13,024 bases of DNA, from contig JAQVOT010000014.1 in NCBI GenBank assembly GCA_028702415.1, forward strand, positions 1-13,024, in the 5' to 3' direction. Below, piece after piece: positions 1 through 6,484 of this stretch (position 1 is its first letter; each line of letters opens with the position of its first letter). The position numbers and the translations under genes were made by a program. Origin of the DNA: Eubacteriales bacterium (GTDB taxonomy: Bacteria; Bacillota; Clostridia; Peptostreptococcales; Anaerovoracaceae). Below the pieces are notes generated by a model that saw only the letters and a list, made by a program, of their open reading frames with translations, did not search any database and was not told the origin of the DNA.

Positions 1-496
1 TCATATCAGCAGAGAAAATAAGATACTTTGCCATGCCCTTACCAACAAGTCTAGGCAGTCTCAAATTGCCGCCGAAACCGGGAATCAGTCCCAGTCCAAC
101 TTCCGGCTGTCCGAATTTAGCCTTTACAGAAGCCAGTCTAATATCGCATGCCATAGACAGTTCACAACCACCACCAAGAGCGAAACCATTGACTGCGGCG
201 ATTACCGGTTTATTCAGATTTTCAATGAAATTCATTACATTGTGTCCCTTGTGGGCGAACACCCTCGCATCAACTGTGCCCAACTCTGACATTTCGGCAA
301 TGTCTGCTCCTGCCACGAAAGCCTTGCCCTCCCCTGTCAGTATCACTGCCAGAACTGAATCATCCTTGCAGATTTCATAGAAAGCACAATACAGCTCATC
401 CAAAACCTGGCTATTCAGTGCGTTCATCGCCTGAGGTCTGTTAACAGTTACGAATGCAATGTTGTCTCTTACTTCATACTTTAATGTCTCGTACAT
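1..496 (-). CDS. Enoyl-CoA hydratase/crotonase family protein, 3' end missing
   Basis: Hydrates a trans-2-enoyl-CoA to the 3-hydroxyacyl-CoA in the cytoplasm; in clostridia the usual role is crotonyl-CoA hydration in butyrate or fatty/amino acid metabolism. The frame is open from the ATG at 496 to the window edge, giving 165 residues of a family that is normally about 260. Visible landmarks are NRPQAMNAL (residues 19-27), the oxyanion-hole stretch AFVAGADIAEM (59-69), GGGCELSMACD (108-118) and FGQPEVGLG (128-136). Both catalytic glutamates are present, E112 and E132. AGGAAAGG lies a few bases before the ATG and supports this start. The gene is about 220 bp beyond the terminator of the preceding operon, so it probably has its own promoter, which I could not identify. 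The family is certain; the exact acyl-CoA substrate is not. Confidence 0.93.
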   Translation of the reverse strand, partial: MYETLKYEVRDNIAFVTVNRPQAMNALNSQVLDELYCAFYEICKDDSVLAVILTGEGKAFVAGADIAEMSELGTVDARVFAHKGHNVMNFIENLNKPVIAAVNGFALGGGCELSMACDIRLASVKAKFGQPEVGLGLIPGFGGNLRLPRLVGKGMAKYLIFSADM

Positions 497-717
497 AGTT
501 TAGTCCTTTCCTGTAAACAATAGTGCAATACGAATCTTGTTATTATTTTAACACTATTCTTATATTATTTCTATTCCTTATTTAAGAAACTATTCCGTAA
601 TATTGTCCGTAATATTGTTTTCTGAATATCCGGTGTATTAATAGTGTAATAAAAACCCGGTCCTTGACTTAAGTTAAAGAAGTAGTATAAACCATAAGAT
701 ATATATTAATAAAAATA
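497..717. other. AT-rich intergenic region upstream of the crotonase gene
   Basis: No convincing gene is visible on either strand. The stretch should hold the crotonase promoter, but I see no clear -35/-10 pair and no -24/-12 element on the minus strand. It carries a tandem 12-mer (594-617) and AATAGTG/CACTATT words at 519-525, 552-558 (inverted) and 640-646, which could be operator half-sites. A weak bulged hairpin can be drawn across about 629-660. Confidence 0.5.
594..617. repeat. Perfect tandem 12-bp repeat
   Basis: TCCGTAATATTG occurs twice in immediate succession, at 594-605 and 606-617. It lies about 100-120 bp upstream of the crotonase start codon, a position compatible with a tandem binding site. 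It may equally be a chance slippage duplication in AT-rich DNA. Confidence 0.6.
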
Positions 718-757
718 TGGACTACGGCATCACATAAAAACGAACAGCTGTAGTCCA
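718..757 (-). terminator. Rho-independent terminator of the amidase operon
   Basis: TGGACTACGGC (718-728) pairs with GCTGTAGTCCA (747-757): an 11-bp stem with one G-U pair and an 18-nt loop. Read on the minus strand it is followed by ATATTTTTATTAATA, a U-rich tail. It lies 38 bp past the stop of the NimA-like gene, where the operon should end. The long loop makes it less typical than a compact terminator. Confidence 0.65.
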
Positions 758-795
758 ATTTGTCTGAAAAACATAATATGTCTATATTGACTTAG

Positions 796-1272
796 TTATT
801 CTGTGCCGATCTTTCCAGTCATGTATTCTATGTCCAGTTCGAAGCATGCAACAGAATCCCAGCTATCTTTAATATACTGTTTGCCTTTTTCCATTACAGT
901 AGGGACATATTTTTCAAGAATGCTCATCAAGCAATCCATTCTGGCATCATCATCTTTGACTTCTTTGATAGTGCCAAAAGCAATAGTGCTGGCATATAGA
1001 CTTGTGATGAACTCAGGTCTAATATCATCCTCTGCTATTACACAAAACGAGCCCATTGGTTCTTCCTGAATTAATTCATATTTTTGGCCTGCCTTGGCAC
1101 CGTGGAACAGAATCTTATTATCCTTGTAAACGAAGTTAATAGGAATAGTAATCGGATATCCTTCCTTTGTCTGGATTGCCAGCGTGCCATGAAGTGCTTC
1201 TTCCAACATCTTGCCTGCTTCTGCATCAGATACCTGATTATCAGATAATCTCATATGTCTGAATTGTTTCAT
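796..1272 (-). CDS. NimA-like/pyridoxamine 5'-phosphate oxidase-fold flavin-binding protein
   Basis: A 158-residue protein of the split-barrel flavin-binding family that includes NimA-type 5-nitroimidazole reductases. Visible features are the N-terminal MRLSDNQVSDAEAGKMLEEALHG-type start (from residue 7), the beta-strand pair LAIQTKEGYPITIPINFVY (31-49), and LFHGAKAGQKYELI (55-68), where H58 and the following residues match the usual FMN-contact region. Family members bind FMN and reduce small substrates; many have no known natural substrate. It is the last gene of the operon, 15 bp after the amidase gene, with GGAG about 8 nt before the ATG. M7 is an alternative start. In this operon it may handle a redox step or detoxify a product; that is inference. 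A drug-resistance role should not be assumed from the family name. Confidence 0.85.
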   Translation of the reverse strand: MKQFRHMRLSDNQVSDAEAGKMLEEALHGTLAIQTKEGYPITIPINFVYKDNKILFHGAKAGQKYELIQEEPMGSFCVIAEDDIRPEFITSLYASTIAFGTIKEVKDDDARMDCLMSILEKYVPTVMEKGKQYIKDSWDSVACFELDIEYMTGKIGTE

Positions 1273-1287
1273 AATTTTTCTCCATCA

Positions 1288-2241
1288 TTATCTGCTTTTG
1301 CATATAGTCTGCAAACCATTTTCTTTAAAAAGCTTATCTCTTTCCCCAAAAGAATTATCATACTTGGAAATGGTTTTATACAGCGGCGCTTCTGATAGAT
1401 TATTATAAACATCCATTGGTGGATTAAAATAAGGTAGCTGTCTTAAAAGTTGCTCTGTGTAACAGGTCCCATATTTTCTGGCATCCTTTACTTGTCCAAT
1501 ATCCAATGTGAGAGTCAAGCATGCCGGATTTTCACCCGCCTCATAAATCAGATGCCCATCTGGGGCTGCCACCATGGAATGACCATATGCGTATGAACCA
1601 AGCCATTCCCCGCACATATTTAGTGAAATGAAATAACACTGGTTTTCAAATGCTCTTGTCTGCGGAATTGTCCTGCAGACTTCATATAGTCCCTCAGGAT
1701 CAATTGCAGGTCGGAAAAGAATCTCTGCTCCTTCCAAAGCCAGATTGCGGGAGATTTCAGGGAAGCACCAATCATGACATATCATTACGCCTACTTTGAC
1801 ATTCTTTTCTTTGATATCGAAAGTAACATATCTGTCACCAGGTGTGATGCCTTCCTCAACAGGAAGATATGGACAAATTTTTCGATAGACGTCAATCAGA
1901 CTCCCATCAGGAGCGAATATCGGCATAGAGTTGTATAAACAATCTTTTCCCTCTTTGGTTCCTTTTTCGAGCATAGAGCCCGGAGCGAAATATATACTAT
2001 ATTTTTTTGCAGTCTCACTAAGTCTGTCAGTGACTCTGCCGGGAATTGTATCTCCTGACAATTCACAATTGTCATATTTGAAAAAACGTCCTATTCCCAT
2101 TTCAACCCCGAAAATGATTTCCGGCCTGTTCATACCGCTCATTAAATTGTTAACATCTTTTTCAATCTTATCCAGGCAGCTTTCGAAATCCATGTTTTTG
2201 CCGCTGCTCTGCATTAAACCCACATTAAGGTAACTTCCCAT
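1288..2241 (-). CDS. Carbon-nitrogen hydrolase (nitrilase superfamily amidase)
   Basis: A 317-residue cytoplasmic hydrolase of C-N bonds in amides, carbamoyl compounds or nitriles. The Glu-Lys-Cys triad is visible: E47 in IIFGVEMG, K121 in YRKICPYLP and C155 in GVMICHDWCFPEIS. The second conserved acid region is VEEG (128-131), and a HSMVAAPDG segment (221-229) is typical of the aliphatic amidase/formamidase side of the family. The frame can be extended five codons to a TTG at 2256. GGAGGA sits 6-7 nt before the ATG at 2241 and inside that extension, so 2241 is the better start. The gene is 46 bp after the amidohydrolase gene and 15 bp before the flavoprotein gene, so it is part of the sigma-54 operon. 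Substrate unknown: amide or N-carbamoyl/formamide hydrolysis is likelier than nitrile hydrolysis. Confidence 0.9.
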   Translation of the reverse strand: MGSYLNVGLMQSSGKNMDFESCLDKIEKDVNNLMSGMNRPEIIFGVEMGIGRFFKYDNCELSGDTIPGRVTDRLSETAKKYSIYFAPGSMLEKGTKEGKDCLYNSMPIFAPDGSLIDVYRKICPYLPVEEGITPGDRYVTFDIKEKNVKVGVMICHDWCFPEISRNLALEGAEILFRPAIDPEGLYEVCRTIPQTRAFENQCYFISLNMCGEWLGSYAYGHSMVAAPDGHLIYEAGENPACLTLTLDIGQVKDARKYGTCYTEQLLRQLPYFNPPMDVYNNLSEAPLYKTISKYDNSFGERDKLFKENGLQTICKSR

Positions 2242-2287
2242 GAAATCCTCCATCAATAATCATAAATATTATAAAATAATATAATAA

Positions 2288-3913
2288 TTATGCTTCATAC
2301 GTAATCTTCCCATCCATGATAGTCAGAATTGATTTAACATCCTTGATTTTCTCTTCAGGACAGGTAAATGGATTTGTGTTGCAGACAAGAACATCTGCAA
2401 GTTTGCCCTCTTCTAATGTTCCAAACTCGTAATCTCTGCTGAAAACATGGGCTGAGCCGATAGTATTTGCTTTTAGAGCTTGTGCAAGTGTAAGCTTTTC
2501 ACCATTATCAGCACCTGCTATTGTTCCATCATAATTCCTACGGGCAATTGAAGCATAAATGCCTGGCCACTGGTTATAATATACAACCGGAAAGTCGGTT
2601 CCAAATGCCATTGATGCACCAGCTTCGATCAGTGACTTGAAAGGCCATTCCCATCTGCAGCGAGCTTCACCCATACGAACGAGCTTTTCATTCTGTTCCA
2701 TAGGCAAATGTTCTCCCTGCATTGAAGCAACTACTCCCAATTCACGAAATCGAGGGATATCCGCAGGGTCACAGATTTCAATATGTTCTATCGCGTTTAC
2801 AAGATCATGCTTGCCATTTACATTTATCGATTCTTCGAAAGCATCAAGCGCCATTCTGACGGCACCTTCTGATACACAATGTATTCTGACAGGAAGGCCT
2901 GCCTTGTTGGCTGCTACAACGCTCGCGTTAAGTGATTCCTGATTATCAAGTGGAACACCTACACCACAAGTATCAGGTCTATCTTCATATGGTTCCAATG
3001 TTAATCCTGTATAAGTAGAGGTTACCCCATCTAGAAATCCTTTAACACCGGAGACCTTGAAAAATGGAGAATTGAATTCCTCTTTCCACTTCAGGCAATC
3101 GGTAAAGTCGGTCATTCGCATAAACTTTGTGAATGCGTGAACTCTGCTTGTAAACTTACCCTCAGAAGCCATCTTCTTAAATATATCATATCGGTGATGA
3201 AAGAACGGGACATAGTCGTCAGCACTCATTTCAGCCAGGGATGTTACCCCCTGTTTAGCAAGTCCAGCCATGAAATTATCCATAATTTCTTCAATCTGTT
3301 CGTCAGGGAAATCATAGAACTTATTCCAGGCAAGCTCAAGGGCATCAGGCTCGAAAATTAAGCCGTTCATTTCACCGTCGCTACCAACTCCAACTGAACC
3401 GGCTTCCATAACCATGTCGGCTCTATAGCCTGCTTCTTCCAGTGCCTTGGTATTGAGCCATGCTGTGTGTGCGTCAGCACAGTTCATATATGCAGGTCTA
3501 TCAGGTACAGCTTTATCAAGAGTTTCTTTTGTTGGCAGAGGTGCATCGTTCCATGTTGCAGGGAACCATCCAAAACCTCTTATCCTCGGTTCTTCAGGAT
3601 GTTCTGCCGCGAACTTTTTTATCATCTCAATTGCTTCCTCTTCGGAAGTAGATGCCGTAAGGTTTACGACATGACTGCTGTCGGCAACCGCACCCCACCA
3701 GAGGTGGTCATGAGCATCTACAAGTCCCGGCATTATCAGTTCATCTTGGAATTCAAATATTTCTGTCTCATCTGATGCATACTGATCAATATCGTCACCT
3801 TTGCAGACGGCTAAAATCCTGTTACCGCTTATGGCAATACCCCCAGCAAATGGCTCGTCAGATACTGAATCAAATATAGCATTACTTTTCAAAATTTTAT
3901 CTGCGTATATCAT
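2288..3913 (-). CDS. YtcJ-type metal-dependent amidohydrolase (amidohydrolase family 3)
   Basis: A 541-residue cytoplasmic hydrolase, normal length for the family. An N-terminal beta-sandwich strand region (about 1-60) leads into PGLVDAHDH (62-70) with the metal-binding HxH, H68 and H70. Further metal or catalytic candidates are K291 in GVKGFLDG, H345 in VRIHCVSEG, H377 in AIEHIEI and D440 in AFGTDFPV. The DAHTAWLNTKAL segment (147-158) is a family-3 hallmark. Characterised relatives remove formyl or acyl groups from substituted amides, but most members are uncharacterised. AGAGG is about 6 nt before the ATG and no better start lies upstream. It is the second gene of the operon, separated from the permease gene by 94 bp containing a strong hairpin. 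Together with the downstream nitrilase-family enzyme it suggests two-step hydrolysis of an N-substituted amide; this is inference. Confidence 0.92.
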   Translation of the reverse strand: MIYADKILKSNAIFDSVSDEPFAGGIAISGNRILAVCKGDDIDQYASDETEIFEFQDELIMPGLVDAHDHLWWGAVADSSHVVNLTASTSEEEAIEMIKKFAAEHPEEPRIRGFGWFPATWNDAPLPTKETLDKAVPDRPAYMNCADAHTAWLNTKALEEAGYRADMVMEAGSVGVGSDGEMNGLIFEPDALELAWNKFYDFPDEQIEEIMDNFMAGLAKQGVTSLAEMSADDYVPFFHHRYDIFKKMASEGKFTSRVHAFTKFMRMTDFTDCLKWKEEFNSPFFKVSGVKGFLDGVTSTYTGLTLEPYEDRPDTCGVGVPLDNQESLNASVVAANKAGLPVRIHCVSEGAVRMALDAFEESINVNGKHDLVNAIEHIEICDPADIPRFRELGVVASMQGEHLPMEQNEKLVRMGEARCRWEWPFKSLIEAGASMAFGTDFPVVYYNQWPGIYASIARRNYDGTIAGADNGEKLTLAQALKANTIGSAHVFSRDYEFGTLEEGKLADVLVCNTNPFTCPEEKIKDVKSILTIMDGKITYEA

Positions 3914-3933
3914 ATCAACCTCTATTATTATAA

Positions 3934-3974
3934 TTTCAGAAGCCTAAACCCTTTATAGGTATAAGCTTCTGAAA
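3934..3974. other. Strong intercistronic hairpin between permease and amidohydrolase genes
   Basis: TTTCAGAAGC (3934-3943) and GCTTCTGAAA (3965-3974) form a perfect 10-bp stem. It can be extended inward by a G-U pair and further pairs (about 17 bp in all, with a 7-nt loop). It starts 33 bp after the permease stop. On the minus strand it is followed by TTATAATAATAG rather than a T run, and then within about 13 nt by the amidohydrolase ribosome binding site. It looks more like a partial terminator or RNA-stabilising/processing element than a full stop. The opposite strand has a better T-rich tail but no gene. Confidence 0.6.
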
Positions 3975-4007
3975 AATGTTTATTTTTTATACTAGCTTAA
4001 ATTTACT

Positions 4008-5387
4008 TTAGAGTGATTCCTGATCAAGGCTTACGCCTCTCTTCTTAGCTATAACCATGCAGATTATTCCGATAATAATCCAGATGAATCCTATAATCAT
4101 TGCCGTCATACCCAGATTTGCCCAAAGGTACATACAGATGCAGATACCTATTATTGGGAAAATCAGGTAGTTCAGTATTGCATGACCACCTCTTTTTTTA
4201 TTTTTTACCCAGTACCATGCAATAACTGAAACGGATACCATGGAGAATCCCAAGAGGGCACCAAAGTTTATCATTGTTGAAGCAAGGTCAAGGTCAAGGA
4301 TAATGGCAACCAGTGAGGTTATACCGATTGCAATGATTCCATAGTCAGGGACCTGATTCTTCTTGCTAACATGAGCAAAGAGTTTAGGCAGCTGCTTGTC
4401 ACGGCCCATTCCATAAAGGATTCTGGCACATGCTGCCTGTGATGATACTGCACATGCCACACAGGCAGCAATCATTACAATTACTATCGCTGTAGCCATC
4501 CACTGTGGAGCAATGTGCCCCAGAAGGTCATATGCACCATTGTCAGGGTCCATTTCCATCCATCCCTTTGGATATGAAATCTGGAAGATGTAAGTTGATA
4601 AAACGAAGTATCCGCCTACTATTACAACCAGGAGAATCAGAGCACTCCCAACTGTCTTGCCAGGGTCCCTGGCTTCTTCTGCCAGAGTTGTTACTGAGTC
4701 AAATCCCAGGAAGCAGAGACACAGGATTGCAGCTCCGCCGATAAGTCCATCCATTCCGATTACACCAAACTGTGAAACATCCATAAGTCCATTAATATCA
4801 ATCAGGCTATATCCTTCAGCAAATATCAGCTTCAAAGCAAATACGATTGCTACCAGTACGAATACGAACTGGAATATTACTAGAATATTATCTACTGCTG
4901 AAAGAAATTTTACACCTACAAGATTAATAAGTGTTACTACTGCAATTAGAATTACAATGCAGAGCCATCTAGGAATGCTCGGGAACAGGATAGGAATAAA
5001 GTTGCATGCAATGATGTAGTTAATCATTGGCAGCAGGATGTAGTCCAACATGATTGTCCATCCTGACATGAAACCAACTTCCTGTTTCATTGATTTAGCG
5101 GTGTAGTTATAAACTGATCCGGCAATTGGAAATGCCTTAACCATCTGTCTGTAACTCAATGCGGTAAAGAACATTGCAATTGTTGCAATCAGATATGACA
5201 TTGCTACCATACCGTGAGTGCTTGTGCCAATCAGTCCATAGTATGAAAAAATTGTACATGGGGCCATATAAGCCATACCAAAAAGCAATACAGCTCCCAG
5301 TCCCAGAGAACGGTTCAGTTCTTGCTTATAACCAAACGATTCTAGTGTCTGTTCAGCACCTGAAGTAATATTTTTTTCATCAATCAT
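4008..5387 (-). CDS. APC-superfamily amino acid/amine permease
   Basis: A 459-residue integral membrane transporter with about 12 hydrophobic segments. Family signs are the first helix region LGLGAVLLFGMAYMAP (28-43), SYRQMVKAFPIAGSVYNY (78-95), NLVGVKFLSAVDN, and YGMGRDKQLPKLFAHVSKKNQVP, which corresponds to the conserved cytoplasmic loop of amino acid-polyamine-organocation permeases. It should import an amino acid, amine or related compound by proton symport or exchange. An in-frame TTG at 5405 would add six residues, but those codons contain the ribosome binding site GAGAGGAG, which is correctly spaced from the ATG at 5387; the ATG is chosen. It is the first gene after the sigma-54 promoter, with a leader of about 80 nt, so uptake is co-induced with the hydrolases downstream. 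Confidence 0.93.
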   Translation of the reverse strand: MIDEKNITSGAEQTLESFGYKQELNRSLGLGAVLLFGMAYMAPCTIFSYYGLIGTSTHGMVAMSYLIATIAMFFTALSYRQMVKAFPIAGSVYNYTAKSMKQEVGFMSGWTIMLDYILLPMINYIIACNFIPILFPSIPRWLCIVILIAVVTLINLVGVKFLSAVDNILVIFQFVFVLVAIVFALKLIFAEGYSLIDINGLMDVSQFGVIGMDGLIGGAAILCLCFLGFDSVTTLAEEARDPGKTVGSALILLVVIVGGYFVLSTYIFQISYPKGWMEMDPDNGAYDLLGHIAPQWMATAIVIVMIAACVACAVSSQAACARILYGMGRDKQLPKLFAHVSKKNQVPDYGIIAIGITSLVAIILDLDLASTMINFGALLGFSMVSVSVIAWYWVKNKKRGGHAILNYLIFPIIGICICMYLWANLGMTAMIIGFIWIIIGIICMVIAKKRGVSLDQESL

Positions 5388-5479
5388 AAGTTTTTCTCCT
5401 CTCAAAAAAAAATGATAATCTCACACAAGCATTCCGATGCACACACTAGAGAATACTCGTATCCTACTCCATAAAAAAA

Positions 5480-5495
5480 GCAATAAACATGCCAA
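5480..5495 (-). promoter_or_regulatory. Sigma-54 (-24/-12) promoter of the permease-amidase operon
   Basis: The minus strand reads TTGGCATGTTTATTGC followed by a T run. The GG (5493-5492) and GC (5481-5480) dinucleotides are exactly 12 nt apart, matching the consensus TGGCAYG-N4-TTGC. Transcription would start near 5468, about 80 nt before the permease ATG. The neighbouring activator gene carries the GAFTGA sigma-54 contact motif, which independently supports this call. Confidence 0.88.
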
Positions 5496-5513
5496 AAAAT
5501 TAAATGCCTTAAT

Positions 5514-5572
5514 TATTGGTGTATTAGGGTTTCATATAAAAAAATTGATGTGAGCTCACGCTTACACCAATA
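5514..5572. promoter_or_regulatory. Candidate activator binding sites, proximal (about -45 to -105)
   Basis: TATTGGTGTA (5514-5523) and TACACCAATA (5563-5572) are perfect 10-bp inverted copies about 49 bp apart. The second copy lies within an imperfect 28-bp palindrome at 5544-5571, with arms ATTGATGTGAGC and GCTTACACCAAT around TCAC. Sites of this kind upstream of a -24/-12 promoter normally bind the sigma-54 activator. Confidence 0.6.
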
Positions 5573-5623
5573 TATTGATTTTTTATTATATCATTAGAAA
5601 TTGAGCTCTCCAGGATTTTATAA

Positions 5624-5660
5624 TTGTACGCTTACATTGTGTGTGCATACTTACACATTG
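5624..5660. promoter_or_regulatory. Candidate activator binding sites, distal (about -155 to -190)
   Basis: Two more copies of the same word occur here: GCTTACATTG (5630-5639, inside TGTA-N4-TACA) and ACTTACACATTG (5649-5660, right half of a near-palindrome starting at 5635). They share CTTACA-N-ATT-like sequence with the proximal site. The cytosines at 5561, 5631 and 5650 are 70 and 19 bp apart, so the spacing is not one constant interval. Confidence 0.5.
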
Positions 5661-5676
5661 ATAATGTTGTTTATTT

Positions 5677-6456
5677 CTAAAAAGAAAGGTGTACTGTAGA
5701 ATAAACTCCCGCATCCTCATATCCAAGCTTCAAGGCAATATGTTTTGATGTAAGATTTGCGGCGTCCCAGCAAATACGCAGCCCTCTTCTCTGTCCTTCC
5801 AACAGAAATGCAGATGCTGCTGCAATGGCTAACCCAAATCCTCTATAGTCCGGGTGTGTTGCCAGTTGTGTTTCACCGCCACTATCATATACAGTCTGGG
5901 TTGTAGCCCCCGCAACAAGTTTGCCTGTTGATTTCTCAACAACAGCTTCTCCAAAGCCCTTAGTCAGAAAATCCTGCGCCGATTCAAATGCCTCAACAAA
6001 TTCTGCCGACCAGTCTTCAAGAATTGCCTGTTTGTATAGTTCTTCGTCAAAAGGCTTAATTTCAAATCCATCCGGAATATCTGAAGCAAAACCAGAAAGC
6101 ATATCCTTATCAAAAGCGTAATCTTTCTGCACAATCCCATGCCTTGGAACTTCCACAGGATTATTCTGAGGATATTTCATCAATTCGTTGCACCATGATT
6201 GATCAGAATAAATTGCCGTACTTTCGGAGCCTTTGATATAATCAGACAGATTTGCCAGTAGAGGCTGGGCTGCTTTTGCATCTCCTCCAAAAAAACTATA
6301 CTCACCACTTATAATTATTCCAAAGGTCGGGTCCGGTAACCGATCAACATAACAGGTACCGTTGTATCCCTGAAGGTATGCAATTACCATTGAATCCTGA
6401 ATCCCTTGAAAAAGAAGTGCCAGTTTACTCCTATCACTGCTATCTGCACAGACCAT
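5677..6456 (-). CDS. GNAT-family acetyltransferase
   Basis: A 259-residue cytoplasmic enzyme expected to transfer an acetyl group from acetyl-CoA to an amine. The C-terminal half carries the acetyl-CoA binding motif ETQLATHPDYRGFGLAIAAASAFLLEG (195-221) with the RGFG loop at 205-208. It also carries the ANLTSKHIALKLGY segment (233-246) typical of GNAT motif B. The N-terminal half (1-130) lacks a motif I can name; the overall plan resembles the two-part GNAT_acetyltran family that includes zwittermicin-resistance-like proteins. AGGAGG lies about 8 nt before the ATG. It follows the activator gene by only 28 bp, so the two are probably cotranscribed, and it ends beside the enhancer region of the amidase operon. 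Its substrate may be an amine handled by that pathway, but nothing in the sequence proves it. Confidence 0.85.
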   Translation of the reverse strand: MVCADSSDRSKLALLFQGIQDSMVIAYLQGYNGTCYVDRLPDPTFGIIISGEYSFFGGDAKAAQPLLANLSDYIKGSESTAIYSDQSWCNELMKYPQNNPVEVPRHGIVQKDYAFDKDMLSGFASDIPDGFEIKPFDEELYKQAILEDWSAEFVEAFESAQDFLTKGFGEAVVEKSTGKLVAGATTQTVYDSGGETQLATHPDYRGFGLAIAAASAFLLEGQRRGLRICWDAANLTSKHIALKLGYEDAGVYSTVHLSF

Positions 6457-6484
6457 AAAATGCCCTCCTGAATTTAAATATTCC

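Noticed and set aside
664..691. Plus-strand promoter-like pair TTGACT, 16 nt, TATAAA
   Set aside because: No plus-strand gene follows until 9120. An antisense or small RNA cannot be excluded, but the DNA is AT-rich and a chance match is likely.
2242..2256. TTG or ATG start adding up to five residues to the nitrilase-family amidase
   Set aside because: GGAGGA, correctly spaced for the ATG at 2241, lies inside the extension.
5388..5405. TTG start adding six residues to the permease
   Set aside because: The extension covers the ribosome binding site GAGAGGAG that serves the ATG at 5387.
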